This document shows, piece by piece, positions 10,944 to 22,525 of a stretch of 64,000 bases of DNA (position 1 is the first letter of the stretch; every line of letters starts with the position of its first letter). The position numbers and the translations under genes are program-made. The DNA lies in assembly GCA_029721435.1 (NCBI GenBank), contig CM056581.1, forward strand, positions 71,038,712-71,102,711, written 5' to 3'. Source of the stretch: Gymnothorax reevesii. Its lineage: Eukaryota; Chordata; Actinopteri; Anguilliformes; Muraenidae. Below the pieces are notes generated by a model. That model made no database searches. It saw nothing but the letters and a program-made list of their open reading frames with translations, and had not been told where the DNA came from.

Positions 10944-13900
10944 ATGGAGACAATATCAGCGCTCTAGCTCGCTTCCTTAAGAAGATAGAAGCCAATTCAC
11001 TCCTATTTAGTCATACAGTGAAAATTCACTCATGTTTGTCACTTTCCCACTGATTTACACACAGAATGAAAATTTTTGACATGCAGAAGTTAAAAAAAAG
11101 AAAGTTTTTAAAAAAGTGTATATCTTCACTACAGAGACTCATATTCACTTCCAATAGGCCATAAAAACACATTGGAAAAATGGATGGCATATATGCAGTG
11201 CAACAGTGATCTGAAGCATTTCCCAGGCCAGATACACGCAGAGATTCACATTCTGAGCTTAAAACCTCAAAGAAGCGTGTTTTCATGAAAGAGCGTATGG
11301 AGACAATATCAGCGCTCTAGCTCGCTTCCTTAAGAAGATAGAAGCCAATTCACTCCTATTTAGTCATACAGTGAAAATTCACTCATGTTTGTCACTTTCT
11401 AAAAAAGTGCATATCTTCACTTCAGAGACTCATATTCACTTCCAATAGGCCATACAAGCACATTGGAAAAATTGGTGGCATATATGCAGTGCAACAGAGA
11501 TCTGAAGCATTTCCCAGGCCAGATACACGCAGAGATTCACATTCTGAGCTTAAAACCTCAAAGAAGCGTGTTTTCATGAAAGAGCGTATGGAGACAATAT
11601 CAGCGCTCTAGCTCGCTTCCCTAAGAAGATAGCAGCCAATTCACTCCTATTTAGTCATACAGTGAAAATTCACTCATGTTTGTCACTTTCCCACTGATTT
11701 ACACACAGAATGAAAATTTTTGACATGCAGAAGTTAAAAAAAAGAAAGTTTTTAAAAAAGTGTATATCTTCACTACAGAGACTCATATTCACTTCCAATA
11801 GGCCATAAAAACACATTGGAAAAATGGATGGCATATATGCAGTGCAACAGTGATCTGAAGCATTTCCCAGGCCAGATACACGCAGAGATTCACATTCTGA
11901 GCTTAAAACCTCAAAGAAGCGTGTTTTCATGAAAGAGCGTATGGAGACAATATCAGCGCTCTAGCTCGCTTCCCTAAGAAGATAGCAGCCAATTCACTCC
12001 TATTTAGTCATACAGTGAAAATTCACTCATGTTTGTCACTTTCCCACTGATTTACACACAGAATGAAAATTTTTGACATGCAGAAGTTAAAAAAAAGAAA
12101 GTTTTTAAAAAAGTGTATATCTTCACTACAGAGACTCATATTCACTTCCAATAGGCCATAAAAACACATTGGAAAAATGGATGGCATATATGCAGTGCCA
12201 CAGTGATCTGAAGCATTTCCCAGGCCAGATACACGCAGAGATTCACATTCTGAGCTTAAAACCTCAAAGAAGCGTGTTTTCATGAAAGAGCGTATGGAGA
12301 CAATATCAGCGCTCTAGCTCGCTTACTTAAGAAGATAGAAGACAATTCACTCCTATTTAGTCATACAGTGAAAATTCACTCATGTTTGTCACTTTCCCAC
12401 TGATTTACACACAGAATGAAAATTTTTGACATGCAGAAGTTAAAAAAAAGAAAGTTTTTAAAAAAGTGTATATCTTCACTACAGAGACTCATATTCACTT
12501 CCAATAGGCCATAAAAACACATTGGAAAAATGGATGGCATATATGCAGTGCAACAGTGATCTGAAGCATTTCCCAGGCCAGAAACACGCAGAGATTCACA
12601 TTCTGAGCTTAAAACCTCAAAGAAGCGTGTTTTCATGAAAGAGCGTATGGAGACAATATCAGCGCTCTAGCTCGCTTCCTTAAGAAGATAGAAGCCAATT
12701 CACTCCTATTTAGTCATAAAGTGAAAATTCACTCATGTTTGTCACTTTCCCACTGATTTACACACAGAATGAAAATTTTTGACATGCAGAAGTTAAAAAA
12801 AAGAAAGTTTTTAAAAAAGTGTATATCTTCACTACAGAGACTCATATTCACTTCCAATAGGCCATAAAAACACATTGGAAAAATGGATGGCATATATGCA
12901 GTGCAACAGTGATCTGAAGCATTTCCCAGGCCAGATACACGCAGAGATTCACATTCTGAGCTTAAAACCTCAAAGAAGCGTGTTTTCATGAAAGAGCGTA
13001 TGGAGACAATATCAGCGCTCTAGCTCGCTTCCCTAAGAAGATAGCAGCCAATTCACTCCTATTTAGTCATACAGTGAAAATTCACTCATGTTTGTCACTT
13101 TCCCACTGATTTACACACAGAATGAAAATTTTTGACATGCAGAAGTTAAAAAAAAGAAAGTTTTTAAAAAAGTGTATATCTTCACTACAGAGACTCATAT
13201 TCACTTCCAATAGGCCATAAAAACACATTGGAAAAATGGATGGCATATATGCAGTGCAACAGTGATCTGAAGCATTTCCCAGGCCAGATACACGCAGAGA
13301 TTCACATTCTGAGCTTAAAACCTCAAAGAAGCGTGTTTTCATGAAAGAGCGTATGGAGACAATATCAGCGCTCTAGCTCGCTTCCTTAAGAAGATAGAAG
13401 CCAATTCACTCCTATTTAGTCATACAGTGAAAATTCACTCATGTTTGTCACTTTCCCACTGATTTACACACAGAATGAAAATTTTTGACATGCAGAAGTT
13501 AAAAAAAAGAAAGTTTTTAAAAAAGTGTATATCTTCACTACAGAGACTCATATTCACTTCCAATAGGCCATAAAAACACATTGGAAAAATGGATGGCATA
13601 TATGCAGTGCAACAGTGATCTGAAGCATTTCCCAGGCCAGAAACACGCAGAGATTCACATTCTGAGCTTAAAACCTCAAAGAAGCGTGTTTTCATGAAAG
13701 AGCGTATGGAGACAATATCAGCGCTCTAGCTCGCTTCCTTAAGAAGATAGAAGCCAATTCACTCCTATTTAGTCATAAAGTGAAAATTCACTCATGTTTG
13801 TCACTTTCCCACTGATTTACACACAGAATGAAAATTTTTGACATGCAGAAGTTAAAAAAAAGAAAGTTTTTAAAAAAGTGTATATCTTCACTACAGAGAC

Positions 13901-14410
13901 TCATATTCACTTCCAATAGGCCATAAAAACACATTGGAAAAATGGATGGCATATATGCAGTGCAACAGTGATCTGAAGCATTTCCCAGGCCAGATACACG
14001 CAGAGATTCACATTCTGAGCTTAAAACCTCAAAGAAGCGTGTTTTCATGAAAGAGCGTATGGAGACAATATCAGCGCTCTAGCTCGCTTCCTTAAGAAGA
14101 TAGAAGCCAATTCACTCCTATTTAGTCATACAGTGAAAATTCACTCATGTTTGTCACTTTCCCACTGATTTACACACAGAATGAAAATTTTTGACACGCA
14201 GAAGTTAAAAAAAGAAAGTTTTTAAAAAAGTGTATATCTTCACTACAGAGACTCATATTCACTTCCAATAGGCCATAAAAACACATTGGAAAAATGGATG
14301 GCATATATGCAGTGCAACAGTGATCTGAAGCATTTCCCAGGCCAGATACACGCAGAGATTCACATTCTGAGCTTAAAACCTCAAAGAAGCGTGTTTTCAT
14401 GAAAGAGCGT
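10944..14410 (+). repeat. A block with deleted B unit and trimer remnants
   Basis: Ten monomers: A, deleted B (11297), A, C259, A290, A73, A, A290, A73, and A-ref with a seven-A run (14059). The runs C259-A290-A73 at 11941-12999 and A-A290-A73 at 13000-14058 correspond to the 1059-bp trimer that is further amplified in copy 2. Confidence 0.85.
11297..11587 (+). repeat. Truncated class B monomer, 62-bp internal deletion (291 bp)
   Basis: The unit runs normally to GTCACTTTC, then jumps to TAAAAAAGTGCATATC at about 11399-11400. The lost 62 bases cover the CACTGATTTACACAC region, the B-specific GGATTGAAAC and the long A run. The remainder (GTGCAT, CTTCAG, ACAAGCACATTGG, CAGAGATC) is B-type. It is the only large within-monomer deletion I found. 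It corresponds to no deleted copy in the second super-repeat, so it is a private event. Confidence 0.95.
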
Positions 14411-14763
14411 ATGGAGACAATATCAGCGCTCTAGCTCGCTTCCCTAAGAAGATAGCAGCCAATTCACTCCTATTTAGTCATACAGTGAAAATTCACTCAT
14501 GTTTGTCACTTTCCCACTGATTTACACACAGAATGAAAATTTTTGACATGCAGAAGTTAAAAAAAAGAAAGTTTTTAAAAAAGTGTATATCTTCACTACA
14601 GAGACTCATATTCACTTCCAATAGGCCATAAAAACACATTGGAAAAATGGATGGCATATATGCAGTGCAACAGTGATCTGAAGCATTTCCCAGGCCAGAT
14701 ACACGAACAGATTCACTTTCTGAGCTTAAAACCTAGAAGAAGCGTGTTTTCATGAAAGAGCGT
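14411..14763 (+). repeat. A/C hybrid monomer with late switch
   Basis: This unit is class A through CAGTGATCTG and CAGGCCAGATACACG, then switches to the C-type end (AACAGATTCACTTTC, CTAGAAG) near position 295. Equivalent units start at 27115, 32405 and 46512; the last switches slightly earlier, since it already has CAGCCCAG. All four are directly followed by a D monomer, so they mark one junction type copied with the surrounding block. Confidence 0.9.
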
Positions 14764-15116
14764 ATGGAGACAATATCAGCGCTCTAGCTCGCTTCCTTAA
14801 GAAGATAGCAGCCAATTCACTCCTATTTAGTCATACAGTGAAAATTCACTCATGTTTGTCACTTTCCCACTGATTTACACACAGAATGAAAATTTTGGAC
14901 ATGCAGAAGTTAAAAAAAAGAAAGTTTTTAAAAAAGTGTATATCTTCACTTCAGAGACTAATATTCACTTCCAATAGGCCATACAAGCACATTGGAAAAA
15001 TTGGTGGCATATATGCAGTGCAACAGAGATCTGAAGCATTTCCCAGGTCAGATACACGCAGAGATTCACATTCTGAGCTTAAAACCTCAAAGAAGCGTGT
15101 TTTCATGAAAGAGCGT
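14764..15116 (+). repeat. Monomer class D (A-left plus B-right modules)
   Basis: The left part is class A (CACAGAATGAAAATTTT, GACATGCAG, GTGTAT). From about position 187 it becomes B-like: CTTCAGAGACTAATATTC, CATACAAGCACATTGG, AATTGGTGGC and CAGAGATCTG. The A in GACTAATATTC is diagnostic for D. Copies start at 14764, 16878, 27468, 29583, 31699, 32758, 35929, 38399, 40515, 42631, 46865 and 58156. Some have TTTTGGAC instead of TTTTTGAC in the left part, and three of these (14764, 27468, 32758) also share CAGGTCAG. The copy at 46865 ends with the C-type CTAGAAG, a further short switch. An 84-codon plus-strand frame in these units is a by-product. Confidence 0.92.
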
Positions 15117-15140
15117 ATGGAGACAATATCAGCGCTCTAG
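14886..15140 (+). other. Plus-strand 84-codon open frame in D monomers, judged non-coding
   Basis: This frame starts at the ATG of GAATGAAAATTTT and begins MKILDMQKLKKRKFLKK. It crosses the monomer boundary, ending at the TAG of GCTCTAG in the next unit. It appears only because D monomers replace the in-frame TAA of GGCCATAAAAAC with TACAAG. A 73-codon version occurs in C units (e.g. 15945-16166) with a different tail caused by the one-base deletion. The lysine-rich part is the translation of the A-rich tract. Nothing supports expression. Confidence 0.85.
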
Positions 15141-15822
15141 CTCGCTTCCCTAAGAAGATAGCAGCCAATTCACTCCTATTTAGTCATACAGTGAAAATTC
15201 ACTCATGTTTGTCACTTTCCCACTGATTTACACACAGAATGAAAATTTTTGACATGCAGAATTTAAAAAAAAGAAAGTTTTTAAAAAAGTGTATATCTTC
15301 ACTACAGAGACTCATATTCACTTCCAATAGGCCATAAAAACACATTGGAAAAATGGATGGCATATATGCAGTGCAACAGTGATCTGAAGCATTTCCCAGG
15401 CCAGATACACGCAGAGATTCACATTCTGTGCTTAAAACCTCAAAGTAGCGTGTTTTCATGAAAGAGCGTATGGAGACAATATCAGCGCTCTAGGTCGCTT
15501 CCTTAAGAAGATAGCAGCCAATTCACTCCTATTTAGTCATACAGTGAAAATTCACTCATGTTTGTCACTTTCCCACTGATTTACACACAGAATGAAAATT
15601 TTTGACATGCAGAAGTTAAAAAAAAGAAAGTTTTTAAAAAAGTGTATATCTTCACTACAGAGACTCATATTCACTTCCAATAGGCCATAAAAACACATTG
15701 GAAAAATGGATGGCATATATGCAGTGCAACAGTGATCTGAAGCATTTCCCAGGCCAGATACACGCAGAGATTCACATTCTGAGCTTAAAACCTCAAAGTA
15801 GCGTGTTTTCATGAAAGAGCGT

Positions 15823-16174
15823 ATGGAGACAATATCAGCGCTCTAGGTCGCTTCCTTAAGAAGATAGCAGCCAATTCACTCCTATTTAGTCATACAGTGA
15901 AAATTCACTCATGTTTGTCACTTTCCCACTGATTTACACACAGAATGAAAATTTTTGACATGCAGAAGTTAAAAAAAAGAAAGTTTTTAAAAAAGTGTAT
16001 ATCTTCACTACAGAGACTCATATTCACTTCCAATAGGCCATACAAGCAAATTGGACAAATTGCTGCCATATATGCAGTGCACAGTGATCTGAAGCATTTC
16101 CCAGCCCAGATACACGAACAGATTCACTTTCTGAGATTAAAACCTAGAAGAAGCGTGTTTTCATGAAAGAGCGT
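15823..16174 (+). repeat. Monomer class C (A-left plus C-right modules), 352 bp
   Basis: The left part matches class A through CTACAGAGACTC. The right part is distinct: CATACAAGCAAATTGGAC, AATTGCTGCC, GTGCACAGTG (one base shorter than A), CCAGCCCAG, CGAACAGATTCACTTTC, GAGATTAAAACC and CTAGAAG. The single-base loss makes the unit 352 bp and shifts register. Copies start at 15823, 28527, 31347, 33817, 34873, 38047, 39458, 41574, 45807 and 58862. A 73-codon plus-strand frame appears in these units (here 15945-16166) and I treat it as chance. Confidence 0.93.
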
Positions 16175-16877
16175 ATGGAGACAATATCAGCGCTCTAGCT
16201 CGCTTCCTTAAGAAGATAGCAGCCAATTCACTCCTATTTAGTCATACAGTGAAAATTCACTCATGTTTGTCACTTTCCCACTGATTTACACACAGAATGA
16301 AAATTTTTGACATGCAGAAGTTAAAAAAAAGAAAGTTTTTAAAAAAGTGTATATCTTCACTACAGAGACTCATATTCACTTCCAATAGGCCATAAAAACA
16401 CATTGGAAAAATGGATGGCATATATGCAGTGCAACAGTGATCTGAAGCATTTCCCAGGCCAGATACACGCAGAGATTGACATTCTGAGCTGAAAACCTCA
16501 AAGAAGCGTGTTTTCATGAAAGAGCGTATGGAGACAATATCAGCGCTCTAGCTCGCTTCCTTGAGAAGATAGCAGCCAATTCACTCCTATTTAGTCATAC
16601 AGTGAAAATTCACTCATGTTTGTCACTTTCCCACTGATTTACACACGGATTGAAACTTTTTGACAAGCAGAAGTAAAAAAAAGAAAGTTTTTAAAAAAGT
16701 GCATATCTTCACTTCAGAGACTCATATTCACTTCCAATAGGCTTACAAGCAAATTGGACAAATTGCTGCCATATATGCAGTGCACAGTGATCTGAAGCAT
16801 TTCCCAGCCCAGATACACGAACAGATTCACTTTCTGAGCTTAAAACCTAGAAGAAGCGTGTTTTCATGAAAGAGCGT

Positions 16878-19348
16878 ATGGAGACAATATCAGCGCTGTA
16901 GCTCGCTTCCTTAAGAAGATAGCAGCCAATTCACTCCTATTTAGTCATACAGTGAAAATTCACTCATGTTTGTCACTTTCCCACTGATTTACACACAGAA
17001 TGAAAATTTTTGACATGCAGAAGTTAAAAAAAAGAAAGTTTTTAAAAAAGTGTATATCTTCACTTCAGAGACTAATATTCACTTCCAATAGGCCATACAA
17101 GCACATTGGAAAAATTGGTGGCATATATGCAGTGCAACAGAGATCTGAAGCATTTCCCAGGCCAGATACACGCAGAGATTCACAGTCTGAGCTTAAAACC
17201 TCAAAGAAGCGTGTTTTCCTGAAAGAGCGTATGGAGACAATATCAGCGCTCTAGCTCGCTTCCCTAAGAAGATAGCAGCCAATTCACTCCTATTTAGTCA
17301 TACAGTGAAAATTCACTCATGTTTGTCACTTTCCCACTGATTTACACACAGAATGAAAATTTTTGACATGCAGAAGTTAAAAAAAAGAAAGTTTTTAAAA
17401 AAGTGTATATCTTCACTACAGAGACTCATATTCACTTCCAATAGGCCATAAAAACACATTGGAAAAATGGATGGCATATATGCAGTGCCACAGTGATCTG
17501 AAGCATTTCCCAGGCCAGATACACGCAGAGATTCACATTCTGAGCTTAAAACCTCAAAGAAGCGTGTTTTCATGAAAGAGCGTATGGAGACAATATCAGC
17601 GCTCTAGCTCGCTTCCTTAAGAAGATAGAATCCAATTCACTCCTATTTAGTCATACAGTGAAAATTCACTCATGTTTGTCACTTTCCCACTGATTTACAC
17701 ACAGAATGAAAATTTTTGACATGCAGAAGTTAAAAAAAAGAAAGTTTTTAAAAAAGTGTATATCTTCACTACAGAGACTCATATTCACTTCCAATAGGCC
17801 ATAAAAACACATTGGAAAAATGGATGGCATATATGCAGTGCAACAGTGATCTGAAGCATTTCCCAGGCCAGATACACGCAGAGATTCACATTCTGAGCTT
17901 AAAACCTCAAAGAAGCGTGTTTTCATGAAAGAGCGTATGGAGACAATATCAGCGCTCTAGCTCGCTTCCTTAAGAAGATAGAAGCCAATTCACTCCTATT
18001 TAGTCATACAGTGAAAATTCACTCATGTTTGTCACTTTCCCACTGATTTACACACAGAATGAAAATTTTTGACATGCAGAAGTTAAAAAAAAGAAAGTTT
18101 TTAAAAAAGTGTATATCTTCCCTACAGAGACTCATATTCACTTCCAATAGGCCATAAAAACACATTGGAAAAATGGATGGCATATATGCAGTGCAACAGT
18201 GATCTGAAGCATTTCCCAGGCCAGATACACGCAGAGATTCACATTCTGAGCTTAAAACCTCAAAGAAGCGTGTTTACATGAAAGAGCGTATGGAGACAAT
18301 ATCAGCGCTCTAGCTCGCTTCCTTAAGAAGATAGAAGCCAATTCACTCCTATTTAGTCATACAGTGAAAATTCACTCATGTTTGTCACTTTCCCACTGAT
18401 TTACACACAGAATGAAAATTTTTGACACGCAGAAGTTAAAAAAAAGAAAGTTTTTAAAAAAGTGTATATCTTCACTACAGAGACTCATATTCACTTCCAA
18501 TAGGCCATAAAAACACATTGGAAAAATGGATGGCATATATGCAGTGCAACAGTGATCTGAAGCATTTCCCAGGCCAGATACACGCAGAGATTCACATTCT
18601 GAGCTTAAAACCTCAAAGAAGCGTGTTTTCATGAAAGAGCGTATGGAGACAATATCAGCGCTCTAGCTCGCTTCCTTAAGAAGATAGAAGCCAATTCACT
18701 CCTATTTAGTCATACAGTGAAAATTCACTCATGTTTGTCACTTTCCCACTGATTTTCACACAGAATGAAAATTTTTGACACGCAGAAGTTAAAAAAAAGA
18801 CAGTTTTTAAAAAAGTGTATATCTTCACTACAGAGACTCATATTCACTTCCAATAGGCCATAAAAACACATTGGAAAAATGGATGGCATATATGCAGTGC
18901 AACAGTGATCTGAAGCATTTCCCAGGCCAGATACACGCAGAGATTCACATTCTGAGCTTAAAACCTCAAAGAAGCGTGTTTACATGAAAGAGCGTATGGA
19001 GACAATATCAGCGCTCTAGCTCGCTTCCTTAAGAAGATAGAAGCCAATTCACTCCTATTTAGTCATACAGTGAAAATTCACTCATGTTTGTCACTTTCCC
19101 ACTGATTTACACACAGAATGAAAATTTTTGACATGCAGAAGTTAAAAAAAAGAAAGTTTTTAAAAAAGTGTATATCTTCACTACAGAGACTCATATTCAC
19201 TTCCAATAGGCCATAAAAACACATTGGAAAAATGGATGGCATATATGCAGTGCAACAGTGATCTGAAGCATTTCCCAGGCCAGATACACGCAGAGATTCA
19301 CATTCTGAGCTTAAAACCTCAAAGAAGCGTGTTTTCATGAAAGAGCGT
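16878..19348 (+). repeat. Linker block D-C259-T48-A340-ref-T114-A
   Basis: Seven monomers from D at 16878 to A at 18996. The order C259, T48, A340, reference, T114/C159 matches part of higher-order repeat I (2825-4589), joined to a D unit from repeat II. The same linker occurs at 35929-38046, and without the T48 unit at 29583-31346. Confidence 0.85.
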
Positions 19349-22300
19349 ATGGAGACAATATCAGCGCTCTAGCTCGCTTCCTTAAGAAGATAGCAGCCAA
19401 TTCACTCCTATTTAGTCAAACAGTGAAAATTCACTCATGTTTGTCACTTTCCCACTGATTTACACACGGATTGAAACTTTTTGACAAGCAGAAGTAAAAA
19501 AAAAGAAAGTTTTTAAAAAAGTGCATATCTTCACTTCAGAGACTCATATTCACTTCCAATAGGCCATACAAGCACATTGGAAAAATTGGTGGCATATATG
19601 CAGTGCAACAGAGATCTGAAGCATTTCCCAGGCCAGATACACGCAGAGATTCACATTCTGAGCTTAAAACCTCAAAGAAGCGTGTTTTCATGAAAGAGCG
19701 TATGGAGACAATATCAGCGCTCTAGCTCGCTTCCCTAAGAAGATAGCAGCCAATTCACTCCTATTTAGTCATACAGTGAAAATTCACTCATGTTTGTCAC
19801 TTTCCCACTGATTTACACACAGAATGAAAATTTTTGACATGCAGAAGTTAAAAAAAAGAAAGTTTTTAAAAAAGTGTATATCTTCACTACAGAGACTCAT
19901 ATTCACTTCCAATAGGCCATAAAAACACATTGGAAAAATGGATGGCATATATGCAGTGCCACAGTGATCTGAAGCATTTCCCAGGCCAGATACACGCAGA
20001 GATTCACATTCTGAGCTTAAAACCTCAAAGAAGCGTGTTTTCATGAAAGAGCGTATGGAGACAATATCAGCGCTCTAGCTCGCTTCCTTAAGAAGATAGA
20101 AGCCAATTCACTCCTATTTAGTCATACAGTGAAAATTCACTCATGTTTGTCACTTTCCCACTGATTTACACACAGAATGAAAATTTTTGACACGCAGAAG
20201 TTAAAAAAAAGAAAGTTTTTAAAAAAGTGTATATCTTCACTACAGAGACTCATATTCACTTCCAATAGGCCATAAAAACACATTGGAAAAATGGATGGCA
20301 TATATGCAGTGCCACAGTGATCTGAAGCATTTCCCAGGCCAGATACACGCAGAGATTCACATTCTGAGCTTAAAACCTCAACGAAGCGTGTTTTCATGAA
20401 AGAGCGTATGGAGACAATATCAGCGCTCTAGCTTGCTTCCTTAAGAAGATAGAAGCCAATTCACTCCTATTTAGTCATACAGTGAAAATTCACTCATGTT
20501 TGTCACTTTCCCACTGATTTACACACAGAATGAAAATTTTTGACATGCAGAAGTTAAAAAAAAGAAAGTTTTTAAAAAAGTGTATATCTTCACTACAGAG
20601 ACTCATATTCACTTCCAATAGGCCATAAAAACACATTGGAAAAATGGATGGCATATATGCAGTGCAACAGTGATCTGAAGCATTTCCCAGGCCAGAAACA
20701 CGCAGAGATTCACATTCTGAGCTTAAAACCTCAAAGAAGCGTGTTTTCATGAAAGAGCGTATGGAGACAATATCAGCGCTCTAGCTCGCTTCCTTAAGAA
20801 GATAGAAGCCAATTCACTCCTATTTAGTCATAAAGTGAAAATTCACTCATGTTTGTCACTTTCCCACTGATTTACACACAGAATGAAAATTTTTGACATG
20901 CAGAAGTTAAAAAAAAGAAAGTTTTTAAAAAAGTGTAAATCTTCACTACAGAGACTCATATTCACTTCCAATAGGCCATAAAAACACATTGGAAAAATGG
21001 ATGGCATATATGCAGTGCAACAGTGATCTGAAGCATTTCCCAGGCCAGATACACGCAGAGATTCACATTCTGAGCTTAAAACCTCAAAGAAGCGTGTTTT
21101 CATGAAAGAGCGTATGGAGACAATATCAGCGCTCTAGCTCGCTTCCTTAAGAAGATAGAAGCCAATTCACTCCTATTTAGTCATACAGTGAAAATTCACT
21201 CATGTTTGTCACTTTCCCACTGATTTACACACAGAATGAAAATTTTTGACACGCAGAAGTTAAAAAAAAGAAAGTTTTTAAAAAAGTGTATATCTTCACT
21301 ACAGAGACTCATATTCACTTCCAATAGGCCATAAAAACACATTGGAAAAATGGATGGCATATATGCAGTGCAACAGTGATCTGAAGCATTTCCCAGGCCA
21401 GATACACGCAGAGATTCACATTCTGAGCTTAAAACCTCAAAGAAGCGTGTTTTCATGAAAGAGCGTATGGAGACAATATCAGCGCTCTAGCTCGCTTCCC
21501 TAAGAAGATAGCAGCCAATTCACTCCTATTTAGTCATACAGTGAAAATTCACTCATGTTTGTCACTTTCCCACTGATTTACACACAGAATGAAAATTTTT
21601 GACATGCAGAAGTTAAAAAAAAAAAAGTTTTTAAAAAAGTGTATATCTTCACTACAGAGACTCATATTCACTTCCCATAGGCCATAAAAACACATTGGAA
21701 AAATGGATGGCATATATGCAGTGCAACAGTGATCTGAAGCATTTCCCAGGCCAGATACACGCAGAGATTCACATTCTGAGCTTAAAACCTCAAAGAAGCG
21801 TGTTTTCATGAAAGAGCGTATGGAGACAATATCAGCGCTCTAGCTCGCTTCCTTAAGAAGATAGAAGCCAATTCACTCCTATTTAGTCATACAGTGAAAA
21901 TTCACTCATGTTTGTCACTTTCCCACTGATTTACACACGGATTGAAACTTTTTGACAAGCAGAAGTAAAAAAAAAGAAAGTTTTTAAAAAAGTGCATATC
22001 TTCACTTCAGAGACTCATATTCACTTCCAATAGGCCATACAAGCACATTGGAAAAATTGGTGGCATATATGCAGTGCAACAGAGATCTGAAGCATTTCCC
22101 AGGCCAGATACACGCAGAGATTCACATTCTGAGCTTAAAACCTCAAAGAAGCGTGTTTTCATGAAAGAGCGTATGGAGACAATATCAGCGCTCTAGCTCG
22201 CTTCCCTAAGAAGATAGCAGCCAATTCACTCCTATTTAGTCATACAGTGAAAATTCACTCATGTTTGTCACTTTCCCACTGATTTACACACAGAATGAAA

Positions 22301-22525
22301 ATTTTTGACATGCAGAAGTTAAAAAAAAGAAAGTTTTTATAAAAGTGTATATCTTCACTACAGAGACTCATATTCACTTCCAATAGGCCATAAAAACACA
22401 TTGGAAAAATGGATGGCATATATGCAGTGCAACAGTGATCTGAAGCATTTCCCAGGCCAGATACACGCAGAGATTCACATTCTGAGCTTAAAACCTCAAA
22501 GAAGCGTGTTTTCATGAAAGAGCGT

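Larger units (their letters stand above)
14764..16877 (+). repeat. Higher-order repeat II, copy 1 (6-mer D-A-A-C-A-BC)
   Basis: Monomers start at 14764 (D), 15117 (A with CTGTGC and GTAGC), 15470 (A with GTAGC), 15823 (C), 16175 (A with GATTGAC) and 16528 (BC). The next D starts at 16878. The length of 2114 bp is four below six full monomers, owing to the short C and BC units. Units that follow a GTAGC monomer start with CTAGGTCGC. Confidence 0.92.
6355..18995 (+). repeat. Super-repeat copy 1 (about 12.6 kb shown)
   Basis: This block pairs with 19349-30993. Rare markers occur once in each copy in the same order: C328 (7061 and 20055), C210 (8473 and 21467), B units (6355/8826 and 19349/21820), an A/C hybrid before D (14411 and 27115), the GATTGAC/GCTGAAAAC unit (16175 and 28879), and D with GCTGTAGC (16878 and 29583). 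The offset is 12994 bases at the left and 12704-12705 at the right. The difference of 290 equals one monomer of 353 minus the 62-bp deletion and one slipped base. Confidence 0.87.

Noticed and set aside
11297..11587. Transposon insertion or array border at the truncated monomer
   Set aside because: The unit is a simple internal 62-bp deletion. Sequence on both sides is the same satellite, with no target-site duplication or foreign sequence.
14411..15116. Inversion of part of the array, suggested by plus-strand frames appearing after 14.8 kb
   Set aside because: All monomers keep the same orientation; the plus-strand frames result from substitutions in the C and D modules.
14886..15140. Lysine-rich plus-strand proteins of 73-84 residues in C and D monomers
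   Set aside because: The frame opens only because a TAA becomes TACAAG in those modules. The lysines come from the A-rich tract, and the two versions differ in tail through a one-base shift.
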